From Streptomyces piniterrae (GTDB taxonomy: Bacteria; Actinomycetota; Actinomycetes; Streptomycetales; Streptomycetaceae), in NCBI RefSeq assembly GCF_005048155.1, contig NZ_SUMB01000009.1, positions 248,001 through 312,000 of the forward strand: a stretch of DNA of 64,000 bases, given 5' to 3'. The translations under genes were made by a program, and so were the position numbers. The notes under the pieces are model-generated. The model did not search any database. It had not been told where the DNA came from and was given only the letters and a program-made list of their open reading frames with translations. Each line of letters opens with the position of its first letter. Position 1 is the stretch's first letter. Below are positions 51,050 to 59,486 of the stretch, piece by piece.

Positions 51050-51837
51050 GCCCCGGCCTCCTTCTTCACCTGGTCCGTACGCGCCTTGCGGCGGGTCACG
51101 GCGTTGTCCGACGCGCCGGTGATGGCGGCGATGATCTCTTCGTGGGAGGTGCCCTCGACGTCGAAGACACCGTTGTTGCGGCCCAGCCGCAGCACCGCGA
51201 CCCGGTCCGCGACGGCCTGCACATCGGCCATGTTGTGGCTGATGAGGATGACACCGAGGCCGCGCTCGCGCAGCCGCTCGACCAGGTCGAGGACCTGCGC
51301 GGTCTGCTCCACGCCGAGCGCGGCGGTGGGCTCGTCGAGGATGACGACCTTGGGGTCGCCGATCAGCGCACGGGCGATGGCGACGACCTGCCGCTGGCCA
51401 CCGGAGAGCGCGGCAACCGGGATCCGGACGCTGGGGATGCGGATGGAGAGGGTGTCCAGCAGCTCCTTGGCGCGCTTCTCCATCGCGATCTCGTCGAGGA
51501 CGCCCGCCGTGCGGGTCTCGTTGCCGAGGAAGAGGTTGGCGACGACGTCGAGGTTGTCGCAGAGCGCGAGGTCCTGGTAGACGGTCGCGACGCCGAGTTC
51601 CTGGGCGTCGTGCGGCTTGTGGATGCCGACCTTGTTGCCCTCCCACTCGATGGCGCCGTCGTCGACCGGGTGGACGCCGGAAATGGTCTTGACGAGCGTG
51701 GACTTGCCGGCGCCGTTGTCGCCTACGAGGGCGACCACCTCACCGGGGTGGATCTCCAGGGTGACGTCCGTGAGTGCTTGGACGGCGCCGAACCGCTTGG
51801 AGACTCCGCGCAACGCCAGAACAGGCGTAGCGGACAC
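51046..51837 (-). CDS. xylG: Sugar ABC transporter ATPase (xylose type)
   Basis: 263 residues with a single nucleotide-binding domain: Walker A GDNGAGKST, signature ALSGGQRQ, Walker B VVILDEPTAAL and ISHNMADV. The GTG at 51837 is preferred because GAAGGAG lies nine bases upstream; the ATG at 51846 directly abuts that site. Half the length of E. coli XylG or RbsA, which carry two such domains, so it probably works as a homodimer. Confidence 0.93.
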   Translation of the reverse strand: MSATPVLALRGVSKRFGAVQALTDVTLEIHPGEVVALVGDNGAGKSTLVKTISGVHPVDDGAIEWEGNKVGIHKPHDAQELGVATVYQDLALCDNLDVVANLFLGNETRTAGVLDEIAMEKRAKELLDTLSIRIPSVRIPVAALSGGQRQVVAIARALIGDPKVVILDEPTAALGVEQTAQVLDLVERLRERGLGVILISHNMADVQAVADRVAVLRLGRNNGVFDVEGTSHEEIIAAITGASDNAVTRRKARTDQVKKEAGA

Positions 51838-52022
51838 GTGAATCATCTCCTTCGCCGCCGTCACAACGGCGGGAATGGTGGTGCGAAGAGCGGGGGTGTG
51901 CGAGGTGCGGTCGCGGCGCCCGCCCCGGGACGGGGGGAGTTGACCGGGGCGGGCGCCGGACCGGGTGCAGGGGGCGCGGGCTGTGCCGCGCGGCCCCGCA
52001 TGACCGGGGTGTGACCGGGGCC

Positions 52023-53117
52023 TTACTTGATGCCGGCCGCCTCGCACGCCTTCTTGGCGTCGCCGGCGCAGATCTCGCTCGCCTTGTAGACCTTGTCCTT
52101 GAGGATCGTGTCCTTGATGTTGTCCTTGGTCACGATCTGCGCGTCGTACAGCTTGGCGGGGATGCCCTTGACCTCGCCGCTGAGGCTGTCGACCTTGGCG
52201 TCGGTCAGGGAGTCGATCTTCCCGCCCTTGAGCAGCTTGACCGCGATCTCGGCCGTGGAGTCGGCCTGCGGCTTGATCTGCTTGTAGATGGTGAACGCCT
52301 GGTCGCCCTTGAGGATCCGCTGCAGACCCGCGAGCTCGGCGTCCTGGCCGCCGACCGGGACCTCGACGCCCTTCTGCTTGAGGGCGGTGACGATGCCGCC
52401 GGCCATGCCGTCGTTGCCGGAGTAGACGCCCTGGAAGCCGTCCTTGCCGAGCGAGTCGAGGGCCGCGCTCATCTTCTTGTTGGCCTCGTCCGGCGACCAG
52501 TCGGGGATGTCCTGCTCATACGCGATCTTCTTGACCTTCTTGTCGAGGACGCTGTGGGCGCCCTTCTTGAAGAACGGCATGTTCGGGTCGGTCGGCGAAC
52601 CGTTGATCATGACGACATTGCTGTCCTTGGCCTTGTCGCCCAGCGCCTTGACCAGCGCCTCGCCCTGGAGGCGGCCGATCTTCTCGTTGTCGTAGGAGAC
52701 GTAGGCGGAGATGTTGCCCTCGGCCAGCCGGTCGTACGCGACGACCTTGACACCCTTCTTGGCGGCCTGGTTCACCCAGGACTTGGTGGCCTTGTAGTCG
52801 ACCGCGTCCAGAATGATGACCTTCACGCCCTGGGTGATCAGCGCGTCGAACTGCTTCTTCTGCTGCTCGGTGTCCTGCGAGGCGTTGTTGTACTGAACCT
52901 TGCAGTCGCTGCAGAGCGTCTTGATCTTCGCCTCGATGAGCGGCCGGTCGAAGGTCTCGTAGCGCGTGGTCTTGTTCTCCGGCAGCAGGAGACCAATGGT
53001 CTTGTTGTCGCCACCGCCGGCCTTGTCGCCGTCACCGGCCTTCCCGCACGCGGCCACCGAGAGGGCCATCGATACGGCTGCGGTTCCTATGACGACGCGA
53101 CGCGTCCAAACGTTCAT
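52023..53117 (-). CDS. xylF: Xylose-type sugar-binding lipoprotein
   Basis: 364 residues. Lipobox LSVAAC after a short signal with Arg-Arg. A periplasmic-binding-protein (RbsB/XylF) fold: TIGLLLPENKTTRYETFDRP, GVKVIILDAVDYKA, VVAYDRLAEG, VYSGNDGMAGGIV and PVGGQDAELAGLQRI. The long spacing and YDRL and NDG motifs favour xylose-type ligands. ATG with GGGAGG upstream. First gene of the importer operon, 140 bases after the ROK regulator gene. Confidence 0.94.
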   Translation of the reverse strand: MNVWTRRVVIGTAAVSMALSVAACGKAGDGDKAGGGDNKTIGLLLPENKTTRYETFDRPLIEAKIKTLCSDCKVQYNNASQDTEQQKKQFDALITQGVKVIILDAVDYKATKSWVNQAAKKGVKVVAYDRLAEGNISAYVSYDNEKIGRLQGEALVKALGDKAKDSNVVMINGSPTDPNMPFFKKGAHSVLDKKVKKIAYEQDIPDWSPDEANKKMSAALDSLGKDGFQGVYSGNDGMAGGIVTALKQKGVEVPVGGQDAELAGLQRILKGDQAFTIYKQIKPQADSTAEIAVKLLKGGKIDSLTDAKVDSLSGEVKGIPAKLYDAQIVTKDNIKDTILKDKVYKASEICAGDAKKACEAAGIK

Positions 53118-53208
53118 TGGGGTTGCCTCCCTGACGAGGCCGCGTCGTTGCGGCCGAGGTGGCTGGAAGTCAACTCGGCCGCCCGCCGACCGTCAAGAAG
53201 TAAATCCT

Positions 53209-53237
53209 TAACGAGATGGCAACGGTGCCATGCGTTA
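53209..53237. promoter_or_regulatory. Inverted repeat in the ROK regulator-xylF gap
   Basis: Arms TAACGAGATGGCA and TGCCATGCGTTA (one-base bulge) around ACGG. On the minus strand it lies just upstream of a TTGACG element (complement of 53192-53197). It could be an operator for the adjacent ROK protein or the terminator of its gene. Confidence 0.5.
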
Positions 53238-53242
53238 GCTGT

Positions 53243-53261
53243 GTGAACTCAACGCGTTCAC
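53243..53261. promoter_or_regulatory. GTGAAC-N7-GTTCAC inverted repeat
   Basis: Perfect six-base arms with a seven-base spacer. It overlaps the ROK stop codon, about 130 bases upstream of xylF. Confidence 0.35.
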
Positions 53262-54457
53262 GCTAGGGCGGGTGCGTCCTCGACCTGCACACCGTCGAGA
53301 AGGGTTGAATCGCCCATTTCGCTCAGCACCAGCGCGAGCGCTCCCAGCACCTCGGCCCGGCCGCCGAGAGTGCCCGGGACGATGCCCAACTGCCGTGCCG
53401 CACTGGGGATCGCGTACCGGGACACCGACTCGCGGATCGGCGCCAGCACCAGCTCACCGGCCTCTGCGAGATCGCCGCCGAGCACCACCCTGCTCGGATT
53501 GAGCAGATTGCAGAGATTGGCCACACCACTACCGATATGACGGCCTACGTCCGCAATGACCCGTCGGCAGCCCGGATCGCCCTCGCGAGCCAGCTGGACC
53601 ACCCGCGGCATGGTCAGATCGGGGCCATGGCTCGGTTGCAGCAGCGGGAGGACATACCGGGCGGCGGTGAAGGTCTCCAGGCAGCCGCGATTGCCGCAGC
53701 GGCACACCGGGCCCGCCTCGTCGAGGGTGATATGCCCGATCTCGCCCGCCGTGCCGCCCGGCCCGCGGTAGATCTGCCCGCTGATCACCAGTCCCGCGCC
53801 GACACCGCTCGCGACCTTGATGTACGCGAGGTCGGACGCCCCTCGGCCGCCGCCCCACACCAGCTCGCCCAGCGCGCCGAGGTTGGCGTCGTTGTCGACG
53901 TAGACGGGCACCCCGAGGCGCCCGGAGAGCTCCCGGCTGGGGTTGGTGCCGGACCAGCCCGGCAGGATCGCCGTCGACCCGAGGGTGCCGGATTCGACGT
54001 CGATGGGGCCCGGCACGCCGAGGCCGACGCCGACGACCTTGTCCGGGCTGATCCCGGTCTCCGCGATCAGCCTGCTGACCAGCTGTTCCGCCCGATCGAA
54101 GCCCTCCGCGGCGGAGGCGTCCACATCGATCGGCTCGGCCTCCTCGGCCAGCACCTGGTGCGCCAGATTGCCGACCGCCACCCGTAGATGGGAGTGCCCG
54201 AAATCGACGCCCACGACGATGCCCGCGTCCCCGGAGAGGGAGACGCTGCGCGCCCGTCGACCGCCCGCGGAGGTGGGCGTCACCTCGACGGTCCCGCCGT
54301 CCTTCAACTCGCGAACGATGTTGGAGACCGTGGCCGCGGACAGCCCCGTACTCCGGGCGATCTCCGCCTGCGTGAGTGAGCCGGCCATACGCACCGCGCG
54401 CACGACCCGCTCCAGATTGGCCCGGTGCAGCGAGGACTGCGACCCAGGAGTCTCCAT
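53258..54457 (-). CDS. rok7B7: ROK-family transcriptional regulator (Rok7B7-like)
   Basis: 399 residues. An N-terminal winged helix (LTQAEIARSTGLSAATVSNI, residues ~29-48) is fused to a ROK sugar-kinase-like domain with VGVDFGHSHLRVAVG and the zinc motif CRCGNRGCLE. The order ngcEFG-rok-xylFGH matches S. coelicolor, where SCO6008 (Rok7B7) controls xylFGH and affects carbon repression and antibiotic production. The symbol is by synteny. ATG chosen over an upstream in-frame GTG that overlaps its only ribosome-binding site. Confidence 0.92.
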   Translation of the reverse strand: METPGSQSSLHRANLERVVRAVRMAGSLTQAEIARSTGLSAATVSNIVRELKDGGTVEVTPTSAGGRRARSVSLSGDAGIVVGVDFGHSHLRVAVGNLAHQVLAEEAEPIDVDASAAEGFDRAEQLVSRLIAETGISPDKVVGVGLGVPGPIDVESGTLGSTAILPGWSGTNPSRELSGRLGVPVYVDNDANLGALGELVWGGGRGASDLAYIKVASGVGAGLVISGQIYRGPGGTAGEIGHITLDEAGPVCRCGNRGCLETFTAARYVLPLLQPSHGPDLTMPRVVQLAREGDPGCRRVIADVGRHIGSGVANLCNLLNPSRVVLGGDLAEAGELVLAPIRESVSRYAIPSAARQLGIVPGTLGGRAEVLGALALVLSEMGDSTLLDGVQVEDAPALA

Positions 54458-54797
54458 CGACTCATCCACTCCCGCCTGGGGCGGTCGGCACGACGACCGG
54501 CCGCCGGGCCGGGCCACACCAGCGGGACCCGGCTTGTCTCCAACATGTGAATCTAAGCTGAGCCGCCCGGGCCACCTCCCGTCAAGTGCTTTGAGAAGGC
54601 AAGAGAGAAGGGAAACAGACCCATGGGCGGTTTGCGCGTTTGATCACGTTGGGTAGCGGGCCGAGGGCGGTCCGCGATCCCGCAGCGGAGCCGTGCACCC
54701 GACCTCACCGAGCCCGACGGCGACCTGCCCGCGGCACGCGGCACCCGTCACGCTTCACCGCTTCACCGATCACATGGCGAGCCGCGGGCGGGCGACT

Positions 54798-54868
54798 CGG
54801 GGCGGGAATGCCGCTCGGGGCCGGAAGGCCGCTCGCGGGAATGCCGCTCAGCGCGGGAATACCGCCCA
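54798..54868. repeat. Degenerate 16-18-bp tandem repeat
   Basis: Four units around ggcgggaatgccgctc, gggccggaaggccgctcg, cgggaatgccgctca and gcgcgggaataccgccc. Confidence 0.65.
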
Positions 54869-54906
54869 TCGCCCCCGCGTTGTGGACCCGCAGGGGGCCC
54901 TCGCAT

Positions 54907-54940
54907 CCCCTAGGGGATCTGTTCGAACTTCCCCTAGGGG
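54907..54940. repeat. Paired CCCCTAGGGG palindromes (copies C and D) flanking GTTCGAAC
   Basis: CCCCTAGGGG at 54907-54916 and 54931-54940, with the palindrome GTTCGAAC at 54921-54928 between them. Each ten-base copy is followed by A and preceded by T. Confidence 0.75.
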
Positions 54941-54999
54941 ACCCGTTCCCACGTATCAAGCGAACAGATCCAGCCAGTTGGCCCACGAAGCGCGGGGCC

Positions 55000-55464
55000 C
55001 TAGTGCACGCAGAACTCGTTGCCCTCCGGGTCCGTCATGACCACCCACTCGCCGCCCGGTTCCTTGACGTGACTCTCGATCCGGGCGCCGAGGGCGCGGA
55101 GGCGCTCAACCTCCGCGTCCCGTTTGCCCGCCGGCCCGTGCAGGTCGATATGCAGGCGATTCTTGGTCGTCTTCGTCTCCGATCGCGGTACGCGATTGAA
55201 GAGCAGCCGCCGCCCCAGTCCCGCGCCGCTCTCCGCGTCGTACGGGTCGTCGGGGTGGCGTACCGCCGCCGCGTCCCGCCAGGCGCGCCGGTCGTGGTGG
55301 TCGATGAGGATCTCGGGCGGGATGGCGCCGAGGTCGAGGAGCTTGCCGATGAGGGCGCTGTTGTCCTCGACCTCGTAGCCGAGCGCGGCCGCCCAGAAGT
55401 CGGCCTGGGCGTGCGGGTCGTGGGCGTCGACGACGAGCTTCCAGTGCAGTGGCGTAGAGGTCAT
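55000..55464 (-). CDS. VOC (glyoxalase-like) family protein
   Basis: 154 residues. A two-module vicinal-oxygen-chelate fold: LHWKLVVDAHDPHAQADFWAAALGYE at the start (two motifs), NRLHIDL in the middle and the ending EWVVMTDPEGNEFCVH. Metal-ligand candidates are His in LHWK, His in RLHIDL and Glu in NEFC. Substrate unknown. It sits between ngcG and the ROK regulator on the same strand. ATG MTSTPLHW chosen; a GTG three codons earlier is possible. Confidence 0.87.
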   Translation of the reverse strand: MTSTPLHWKLVVDAHDPHAQADFWAAALGYEVEDNSALIGKLLDLGAIPPEILIDHHDRRAWRDAAAVRHPDDPYDAESGAGLGRRLLFNRVPRSETKTTKNRLHIDLHGPAGKRDAEVERLRALGARIESHVKEPGGEWVVMTDPEGNEFCVH

Positions 55465-55708
55465 GGTCACCACTTATAGGCCCCGGCACTGACAGCGGGG
55501 AGCCGTCGCCCGCGCCCGGCCGGGTGATCTGGAGGTCCGTTCGGCCACCTCCCCAAGGAGCAGCCGGTCGGGCGCAGGGCATGGAGCAGACTCTGAACAG
55601 CACGGGCCAGGGTCTCAACGGCCCGGCAGCCCCTCGACGGCACGGGCAGACACCTACCGCCAAGGAAGAGGCTTGTCCGGTGACATGGCCGGAGTCCTGG
55701 ACCGGGCG

Positions 55709-56734
55709 CTATTTGAGCGCGCCGGCCGTCAGCCCGGCCACCACCTGCCGCTGGAAGATGATGTACGCCGCGAGCACCGGCAGCATCGCGATCGTCAGTC
55801 CGGCGAACAGCCCCGACCAGTCGCCCTTGTAGCCCTGGCTCACGGCCAGCGCCACCAGGCCCTGGGTCAGCATCTTCTTGTCCGGGTCGCCGACATTGAG
55901 CACCGTCGGCAGCAGATATTGATTCCACTGCCCGAGGAAGTTGAAGATGCCGACGCTGATCAGGCCGGGTTTGGCCATCGGCAGCATCACCTGGAAGAAG
56001 GTGCGGGTGTGCGAGGCGCCGTCGATGAGCGCCGCCTCGGCCACCGACGTCGGCAGCGTTCTGAAGAATCCGCTGAGGAAGAAGACGGTGAACGGCAGGG
56101 AGTAGGCGATATAGACCAGGATCAGGCCGTGGTAGGTGTCCAGCAGGGTCATGTTCTTCATGACGAAGAACAGCGGGACCAGCGCCAGGATGATCGGGAA
56201 GCCCATCCCGCCGACGAACAGGAAGTACAGAAAGCGATTGCCGGGGAAGTCGAAACGGGCCAGCACATATGCCGCCATCGCGCCCAGCAGCATGGTGCCG
56301 ATCAGCGAACCGCCCACCACGATGAGCGAGTTGAAGAAGTACTGGCCCATGTTCGCCTTGTCCCAGGCGCGCGACCAGTTGTCGAAATGCAGGACCGAGG
56401 GCAGTCCCCAGGGCGAGCCGAAGATCTCGGTGTCGTCCTTGAAGGAACTCACCACCGCCCACAGCAGCGGCATGGTGACCAAAAGGCCCCAGATCACCAG
56501 GACTCCGTGCGAAAAGACGTTGAGGACCCGGCCCCCGCCGTTTCCCGCGCCGTCGCCGGGTTTCCCGTTCCGGACCGCGCGTACGTCGATCGCCGCCGCG
56601 CCGCCCGGGGGCGCGCCCTTCTCGTCCGTTACGGCACCGCCCTCCTTCGTTACGGCCACCCCCTCCTTCATTACGGCAGCGCCTTCCTCCGTCACGCCCG
56701 GGAGGTCCGCGGGGCCGTCCGTGTGCGCACTCAT
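55709..56734 (-). CDS. ngcG: Sugar ABC transporter permease, MalG type (NgcG)
   Basis: 341 residues. Six transmembrane helices from residue ~75. The EAA loop is EAALIDGASHTRTFFQVMLPMAKPG (two adjoining motifs). The cytoplasmic N-terminus (~70 residues) is unusually long and contains a seven-residue repeat, EEGAAVM-KEGVAVT-KEGGAVT-DEKGAPP, encoded by 21-bp DNA repeats. The start overlaps the ngcF stop by one base (TGATG). Part of an importer for N-acetylglucosamine or chitobiose by synteny with SCO6007. Confidence 0.92.
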   Translation of the reverse strand: MSAHTDGPADLPGVTEEGAAVMKEGVAVTKEGGAVTDEKGAPPGGAAAIDVRAVRNGKPGDGAGNGGGRVLNVFSHGVLVIWGLLVTMPLLWAVVSSFKDDTEIFGSPWGLPSVLHFDNWSRAWDKANMGQYFFNSLIVVGGSLIGTMLLGAMAAYVLARFDFPGNRFLYFLFVGGMGFPIILALVPLFFVMKNMTLLDTYHGLILVYIAYSLPFTVFFLSGFFRTLPTSVAEAALIDGASHTRTFFQVMLPMAKPGLISVGIFNFLGQWNQYLLPTVLNVGDPDKKMLTQGLVALAVSQGYKGDWSGLFAGLTIAMLPVLAAYIIFQRQVVAGLTAGALK

Positions 56735-57657
56735 CAGAACTCCAGTCGTTCGCGCCGTCCCAGCCGCATCACGATGGCCGAGAAAACGAGGGTCACAATC
56801 AGCAGGGAAACGCCGATGGAGGTCGCGTAACCGGCCTGACCGTCACGGAAGGTCTTCTGGTACACGTACAGCGGAAGGACCTCGGTGGAATAGTCGGGAC
56901 CGCCCGGTCCGACACTCATGATCTGCACGAACGCGAAGGCCGAAACGTCCAGGGCGAGGATGCCCATATAGATCCAGCCGGTCTGCACGGTGTCCCACAG
57001 CAGCGGCAGGGTGATCCGGAAGAACGTGTTGAAGCGGTTGGCTCCGTCCAGCAGCGCGGCTTCGTAGAAGTCCTTCGGAATGGAGCTCATACCGGCCGAG
57101 AAGAGGACGACGTAGAAACCGACGTTGGCCCACACCATCGCGGCCATGACGCACCACAGCGCGAGCTGCGGGTCGCCCAGCCAGTCCGGCTGCACAGTGT
57201 CGAGCCCGATCGCCTGGAAGAACGCGTTGAGCGCACCGCTCTCCGGGTTGTAGGCGAACTGGAAGAGCAGCGCGACGATCGGGATCGAGAGCACCTGCGG
57301 GAAGAAGTAGAGAATCTTGTACGTGCCCGAACCCTGCACACCGCCGATGACCGCCTTCTTCCGGCGGCGGCCGCCGACATTGAGCATGAAGGCGAAGAAG
57401 AGCCCGAGCGAGAGGGTCACCACCGGCAGCAGGAGAAGCAGCGTCACGCTGTTGCCCACCGAGGCCCAGAAGACGTCGTCCTGGAAGAGGCGGACGTAAT
57501 TGTCGAAGCCGACCACCTTCATGTCCGGACTGAGTCCGGTCCAGTCCGTGAAGGAGTAGTAGATGGCCTGCAAGAACGGCGAGATCACGAAGATCGCATA
57601 AATCGCCAGCGGGAGCGCCAAGAATCCCGCGATGAAACGGTATTTACCGTGCTGCAT
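56734..57657 (-). CDS. ngcF: Sugar ABC transporter permease, MalF type (NgcF)
   Basis: 307 residues with six transmembrane helices. Family marks: YSFTDWTGLSPDMKVVGFDNY, and the EAA loop YEAALLDGANRFNTFFRITLP (residues ~205-225). ATG start; 132 bases separate it from ngcE and it overlaps ngcG. It works with NgcE and NgcG. No ATPase gene is in the cluster, so a shared ATPase such as MsiK is expected, as for other Streptomyces sugar importers. Confidence 0.93.
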   Translation of the reverse strand: MQHGKYRFIAGFLALPLAIYAIFVISPFLQAIYYSFTDWTGLSPDMKVVGFDNYVRLFQDDVFWASVGNSVTLLLLLPVVTLSLGLFFAFMLNVGGRRRKKAVIGGVQGSGTYKILYFFPQVLSIPIVALLFQFAYNPESGALNAFFQAIGLDTVQPDWLGDPQLALWCVMAAMVWANVGFYVVLFSAGMSSIPKDFYEAALLDGANRFNTFFRITLPLLWDTVQTGWIYMGILALDVSAFAFVQIMSVGPGGPDYSTEVLPLYVYQKTFRDGQAGYATSIGVSLLIVTLVFSAIVMRLGRRERLEF

Positions 57658-57676
57658 GACTACCGATCCCGTTCTC

Positions 57677-57760
57677 TCCGTGGGGGCACCTCCCGCTCGG
57701 GCCAGGCCGAGCGTGGGGGGACGCAGCCGCTGGTGACGCGCCCCGGCCGGCGCCGGGGCC
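57677..57760. repeat. GC-rich palindromic element between ngcE and ngcF
   Basis: Two hairpins: cccgctcgggcc / ggccgagcgtggggg (57691-57720) and gccccggc / gccggggc (57740-57759). The first resembles the palindromic intergenic repeat dispersed through Streptomyces genomes (arms around CGCTCGGGCC and GGCCGAGCG). Confidence 0.5.
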
Positions 57761-57789
57761 CCCGGAAGTACCCCCCACTAACTCATCGG

Positions 57790-59229
57790 TCAGCGCTTGT
57801 ACTTCTTGACGCTGGAGTCGTCACGGGTGTCGTCCGCATACTTCTGGATCTTGGCGATGGCCTCGTCGGGTGTCATCCGGCCGGCCATCATTTCGCCCAG
57901 CGCGCCGACGCCGATCCGCTCCTTCTGGAGCGCCACGTACCAGTCCTGCAGTCGCGGGTTGACGATGTTCGAACCGGCCTTCTGCAGCGCCGTCTGCGCC
58001 GAGGCCAGGCCCGGCGGCAGGGTGATTCCGTCGGTGCCGCCGTTGAACGAGGTGAGTGAGGAGACCTGCTTGATGAAATTCTGCGAGGACTTCTTGCTGA
58101 GCATGATGCGCAGCAGTTCCATGCCGCCCTCGGCGTTCCGGGCCTTTCTCGGGACGATGTACGGTTCGCCGCCGGAGGCCCAGATGGTGCCGAACGGCAT
58201 TTTGTCCGAGGAGGAGAGGCTGGAGGGCGCGCCGACGGCGAGGTCGAACTGGGGGTTTTTCGCGATCTGCTTGGCGGATTCGTTCTCGACCCATGAGCCG
58301 TTGGGGATGAACAGCGCCTTGCCCTCGGCCCATGCCTTCTGCGACTGGAGGTGGTCGAGGCCTGGCGAGCCCTTGAGGACATAGCCCTTCTTGTAGAGCT
58401 CGTAGTAGGCGTCGAACGCCGCCTTGACCGCCGGGTCCTTCCAGGCGTTCGGCTCCAGGTTGTCGATCTTCCGCAGGACCTCCGCGCCGCCGATCTTGGC
58501 GATCAGCGGGTAGAGGCTGAAGGGCAGGTAGTAGGGGTACTTGCCCGGGTACGTCCAGCCCGCGATGCCCTTCTTCTTGGCCTTCGCGCAGAGGGCGAGC
58601 ATGTCGTCCCAGGTCTCCGGGTATTCCGCGTCCAGCTTTCCCAGATTGCCCTTGGAGTACCAGACGCCGTAGACCGTGTAGGCGTAGTAGAGGATCCAGG
58701 TTTCCTTGCCGCCGAACTGCCCCATCTCCACGACGCCGGGGCGCAGTGTGTCCCGTACCTTCTTGTTCGGGTCATCGACCGAGGGGGCGTCGAGAAGCGC
58801 GGTGAGGTCGGTGAGCTGGTCCTTGGCCACGAGTGTGCCGAAGTCCATCTGTTCGGCGCCGGAGTTGTCGACGAGGTCCGGGGGGTTCCCGCCGTTGAAG
58901 CGCGGCTGGAGCGTCGACTGGATCTTCTGGGTGGAGGAAAGTTTGATCTTTCCGTCGGCCTTAGGGAAGGACTTGATGTACTCCGCCTGGGCGTCCTTCG
59001 CGTACTTGTCGCCGAATCCGCCGTCGAAGATGACGACGTCCAGACCGGCGGACTCATTGACCGCGAGTGGATTCTTGGCCGATTTCTTGCCCTTTTCGAC
59101 CTTGTCGCCATCGCTGCTGCCGGCGCTGGCACAGGACGACAGTGCGCTCATGGCCGGAACGGCGATGATTCCCAGGGCCGCGGCCCGCTTGACCAGATCG
59201 CGGCGGTTGAATTCCGAGGTGGATCCCAT
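57790..59229 (-). CDS. ngcE: N-acetylglucosamine/chitobiose-binding lipoprotein (NgcE-like)
   Basis: 479 residues. Tat-type lipoprotein signal (RRDLVKRAAALGIIAVPAM, lipobox LSSC near residue 33). An extracellular solute-binding family 1 fold: VVIFDGGFGDKYAKDA, PPDLVDNSGAEQMDFGTL, WILYYAYTVYGVWYS, ETWDDMLALCAKAKKKGIAGWTYPGKYPYYL (several motifs), ALFIPNGSWVENE. Synteny with SCO6005 and the sequence style support NgcE. ATG with GAGG nine bases upstream. A DasR-like operator overlaps its predicted promoter. Confidence 0.93.
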   Translation of the reverse strand: MGSTSEFNRRDLVKRAAALGIIAVPAMSALSSCASAGSSDGDKVEKGKKSAKNPLAVNESAGLDVVIFDGGFGDKYAKDAQAEYIKSFPKADGKIKLSSTQKIQSTLQPRFNGGNPPDLVDNSGAEQMDFGTLVAKDQLTDLTALLDAPSVDDPNKKVRDTLRPGVVEMGQFGGKETWILYYAYTVYGVWYSKGNLGKLDAEYPETWDDMLALCAKAKKKGIAGWTYPGKYPYYLPFSLYPLIAKIGGAEVLRKIDNLEPNAWKDPAVKAAFDAYYELYKKGYVLKGSPGLDHLQSQKAWAEGKALFIPNGSWVENESAKQIAKNPQFDLAVGAPSSLSSSDKMPFGTIWASGGEPYIVPRKARNAEGGMELLRIMLSKKSSQNFIKQVSSLTSFNGGTDGITLPPGLASAQTALQKAGSNIVNPRLQDWYVALQKERIGVGALGEMMAGRMTPDEAIAKIQKYADDTRDDSSVKKYKR

Positions 59230-59470
59230 GCTCAAGTCCTCGCCTTCTTCAGGACTCAGGCGGTGTACCGAGCCACCCCGGCACCGCAGGTCAGATGAAG
59301 CTGAGTTGTACGGGATGTGCACCGGGCAGGCCAGAGCCTGTTCGGTGGATCATGGCGCCCTTTCCGACCCTGGTCCACCGGTCAGTCCCCAGAGAAATAC
59401 GGGGAAATCCTGCCTTCCCCGGGTTTCCCCCCGGATCCACGGCCATGTTCACACAGCCGATCGGACGCCG

Positions 59471-59486
59471 ACAGGTATAGTCCACT
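59471..59486. promoter_or_regulatory. DasR-like operator (dre) overlapping the ngcE -10 element
   Basis: ACAGGTATAGTCCACT matches the dre consensus ACTGGTCTAGACCACT at 13 of 16 positions. DasR is the GntR-family repressor of N-acetylglucosamine and chitin uptake in Streptomyces. The site covers the predicted ngcE -10. Confidence 0.6.

Larger units (their letters stand above)
54458..54999. other. 542-bp gap between the ROK regulator and the VOC protein
   Basis: Near the regulator: its probable promoter region, with AT-rich caacatgtgaatctaagctg around 54541-54560. Then a 16-18-bp degenerate repeat (ggcgggaatgccgctc variants, 54798-54868), and a group of three palindromes (54907-54940). No gene is evident. 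Confidence 0.55.

Noticed and set aside
49457..51580. Very long open frame on the + strand across xylH and the 45-bp repeat
   Set aside because: It is antisense to xylH and xylG, has Asp/Gly/Gln-rich low-complexity translation, and exists because of high GC and a repeat length divisible by three.
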